Under the pieces are notes generated by a model that did no database searches, was not told the DNA's origin, and saw only the letters and a list, made by a program, of their open reading frames with translations. The position numbers and the translations under genes are program-made. Positions 11,201 through 14,200 of a stretch of DNA of 16,345 nucleotides are shown here, one piece after another (position 1 is the first letter of the stretch; each line of letters starts with the position of its first letter). Origin of the DNA: Baffinella frigidus (Eukaryota > Cryptophyceae > Cryptomonadales > Baffinellaceae); NCBI GenBank assembly GCA_026770585.1, contig MU646510.1, positions 231,333 to 247,677 on the forward strand, given 5' to 3'.

Positions 11201-14200
11201 CCCTATACTCTACACCCCACACCCCGCACCCCCCACCCTAAACCATACGCTCTTCACCCTACACCCTACACTCTCAACCCTAAACCCTAAACTCTAAACC
11301 CTAAACCCTAAAGCCTAAACTCGAAACCCAAAATCTAAAACCCAAAACCCTACACCCCACATCCTCTACTGGACCTCCCGAAGCTGCGTTTTGATTTCCT
11401 CACATTTCACGGCACATTTCACGGCCGGGAGGAAAGTCACGTGACCCAATTTCCATAACTTGGGCATAATGATTGGGGGTAATTGACTTTTGTCCTGTTT
11501 ACAACCCAGGTTTAAACGTCTCAGCCCAAAAATCGAAACACAGCTTCCTAGGGTTCAGTAGACACACCCTGCACCCTACACCCTACACCCTACACCCTAA
11601 ATCCTAAATCCTAAACCCTACACCCTAAACCCTAAACCCTAAACCCTAAACCCTAAACCCTAGACCCTAATATATAAACCCTAAACCATAAGCCCTAAAC
11701 CCTACTCCATCAACCCTATACTCTAGACCCTTAACCCTACATCCTAAACCCTACACCCTACACCCTAAACCCTACACTCTCAACCCTACGCCCTGAACCC
11801 TACACCCTAGACCCTGAACCCCAAACACCCTGAAACCCCTAAACCCTAAACCCCAAACCCTAAACCCTAAACCCTATACTTTAGACCCTACACCCAACAC
11901 CCTACACCCTACACCCTACGCCCTACGCCCTACACCCTATGCTCTAAACCCTGAACCCTAAATCCTACACTCTAAACCATATACACCCTAAACCCTGACC
12001 CCGAACTCCTGACCCCTCAACCGAAACAGATCACTGGGATGGTCAAGTGCTGGGGGTCCAACTACCATGGCAAACTAGGCGTTGGACAAACCTTTGAGGA
12101 CCTGCCTGACAGCTCAACGCCGGTACCTTGCTCCGGCCGCGTTCCTGTTTGCGGCCCACGTTTTGCACGGGAATCTCATCTCGAAAGATAACTCAATCAG
12201 TTCCCTAATTAGCGTTTTCATTCAATTAGGAGGCCTTATTAGATTTTCTAGGCCATGAATAAAAAAATTGGTATCCAACCTTTTATTGAAAAGGAACTGA
12301 TTCAGTTATCTTCCGAGATGAAATCGGAGTCGATGCCTGGAGTTCACTCCAAGCCACAAGATTTCAGCTAAGTCAACCAGCTCACCTAAGTCAACTTTCC
12401 CCTGTTTTCGTTTAGATGGACCCGGGTCCCAGGCCCGGCATTTGACTTAAGGCGCTGGCTTTCAGGGGGAGTTGACTTAGGCGAAATGTTCTTACTCCGA
12501 GTGGAGTTGTTGTTTCCAGGGGTTGGGGCCGACGCTTCGAATCCCGCTCTTTCTCAAATGGGTGTGTAACATTGCCAGCCCAGGACAGAGAATCCTAACC
12601 TTGGTCTGGCCCAGTCCCTTGAGTTCTTCTTCTTCTTTATTACTCGCAAGCCTGGAGATGAGTGATCCAAAAGTCTGTGCGCCTTGAGACGGGCCCGCTT
12701 CGGTACTGTGGTTAGCCCTCGAACGTGGAGGTCGGCTGGGACATCAACCAACCGACGCCGGTAGCTTGATCTAAACTCAACCCTAAACCCTAAACCCTGA
12801 ATCGTAAACCGTAAAACCTAAAACCTAAACCCTAAACCCTAAACCCTACACCCTACACCCTAAACCTCAAATCCCAAACCTTAAACCCTAAACCCCAAAC
12901 CTTTGACCCTAAACCATAAACCATAAACCATAAACCCTAAACCCTAAACCCCAAACCTTAAACCCTCAACCCTAAACCCTAAACCCTAAACCCTAAACCC
13001 TAAACCCTAAACCCTATCTTGACCTGGCCGGGTTCCTTGAGTGAAGTCTGCAGGATCCGGACAATTCTCGAATGAGCTGCCGACACGGGGTACAGTAATG
13101 GCACAATGCGTAGCATGTGCGACACTGACGCTGACTGTTTGGCAATAAATTATCAATCTCTCTGAAGCCTGCAGGTACGTACACAACACGCAGGTTCCCT
13201 TCAAAGAACTCTCTGCCAGATGAAGGACGCCTCATTCCTAGCTCTGCGCGACCGCCAGGGTTTAGGGTTCAGGGTTTGGGTTTATGGTTTGATCGTGATG
13301 AGGGGTATTTATCCGGGGAAACCTAGTGTTCTTTCATTTGATGGCAATGAAAATTACTACACAATTCGTTTCTACTAGTAATATTAAATCATTCGTGTAG
13401 TAATTTTCATTGGAATCAGGTGAAAGGAAACTACCTTTTCCCGGATAAGTATGCACCCGCCCATGCTCGTGTGGAGAAAGATTGTCACGTAATATTAATG
13501 GCGTCGCACGCGCCTTTTGATGACATTGGACGCCTACTGATGACCTCTGCGATCGGCGGCTGACGTTGGGGCGTGCGGGGGGGCAGATGGTTGTTCTGAT
13601 CGACGGTAACTCGGCGACACCGCTCAGCGATGTCGTGGCTGTCTCTTCTGGTCATGATCACACCTGCGCTGTTCTGGTAAGCGTCCGTCAACGCATCTTT
13701 TCGAATGCAACCCCGCATTTCGGATTTGTTCCCTAAGGGTGGACGCCCCAATTCCGGTGTCAACCTAATTGCGGTCGCCCGTGGGGAGGTGGTGCTGTCT
13801 CATCGCCCTACTCGCTCAACCTATCACGTGTGCGCTCTGAAATTGAATGCATCCTTGTATTCTAGTGGGTGTGGACAACGTAATCCCAGCGTCACCTTAA
13901 TTCTGGCGCTCCGGGGGGATGCTACCGTATGCAATGCGGTAGGGTGGTTCGGAATGCCGGAATTGGGTTGATGCCGGAATTAGAGCTCCCACCCGTGTGG
14001 GATGGGGAGGGTGCTAGCGCGGTCCAGGGGCAGGTTCGGAGCTTGTAGTGCAAAAAGACATTGTGTTCCAACTTCAGGGTTGACCTTCAGGGATAAGGTT
14101 CAGGGTGTAGGGTCTAAGGGGTCTTCCACGTGGCAGGACACTGGGGGGATTTGGTGCTGGGGAGATGGGGGCATCGGCCGCCTCGGCGACGGCACAAATC

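Larger units (their letters stand above)
10251..12029 (+). other. Intron 14 (1.8 kb)
   Basis: The first 700 bases (10251-10966) have no recognised feature beyond a short tandem GTCAGAAAAAGGA doublet near 10908-10933. The rest is a long telomere-like array (10967-12026), interrupted by a small island at 11016-11039 and a foldback at 11366-11561. Confidence 0.75.
12123..13586 (+). other. Intron 15 (1.5 kb)
   Basis: Contents in order: foldback 12174-12323, inverted repeat 12382-12484, a decayed RCC1 half exon (about 12700-12760), a telomere-like array 12773-13016, a dispersed repeat (13057-13166), a G-rich telomere-like run (13260-13291) and the family C element 13309-13448. Confidence 0.75.

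Noticed and set aside
12525-12560. tRNA-like T-arm (CTTCGAATCCC)
   Set aside because: No A box, anticodon arm or acceptor stem could be placed upstream.
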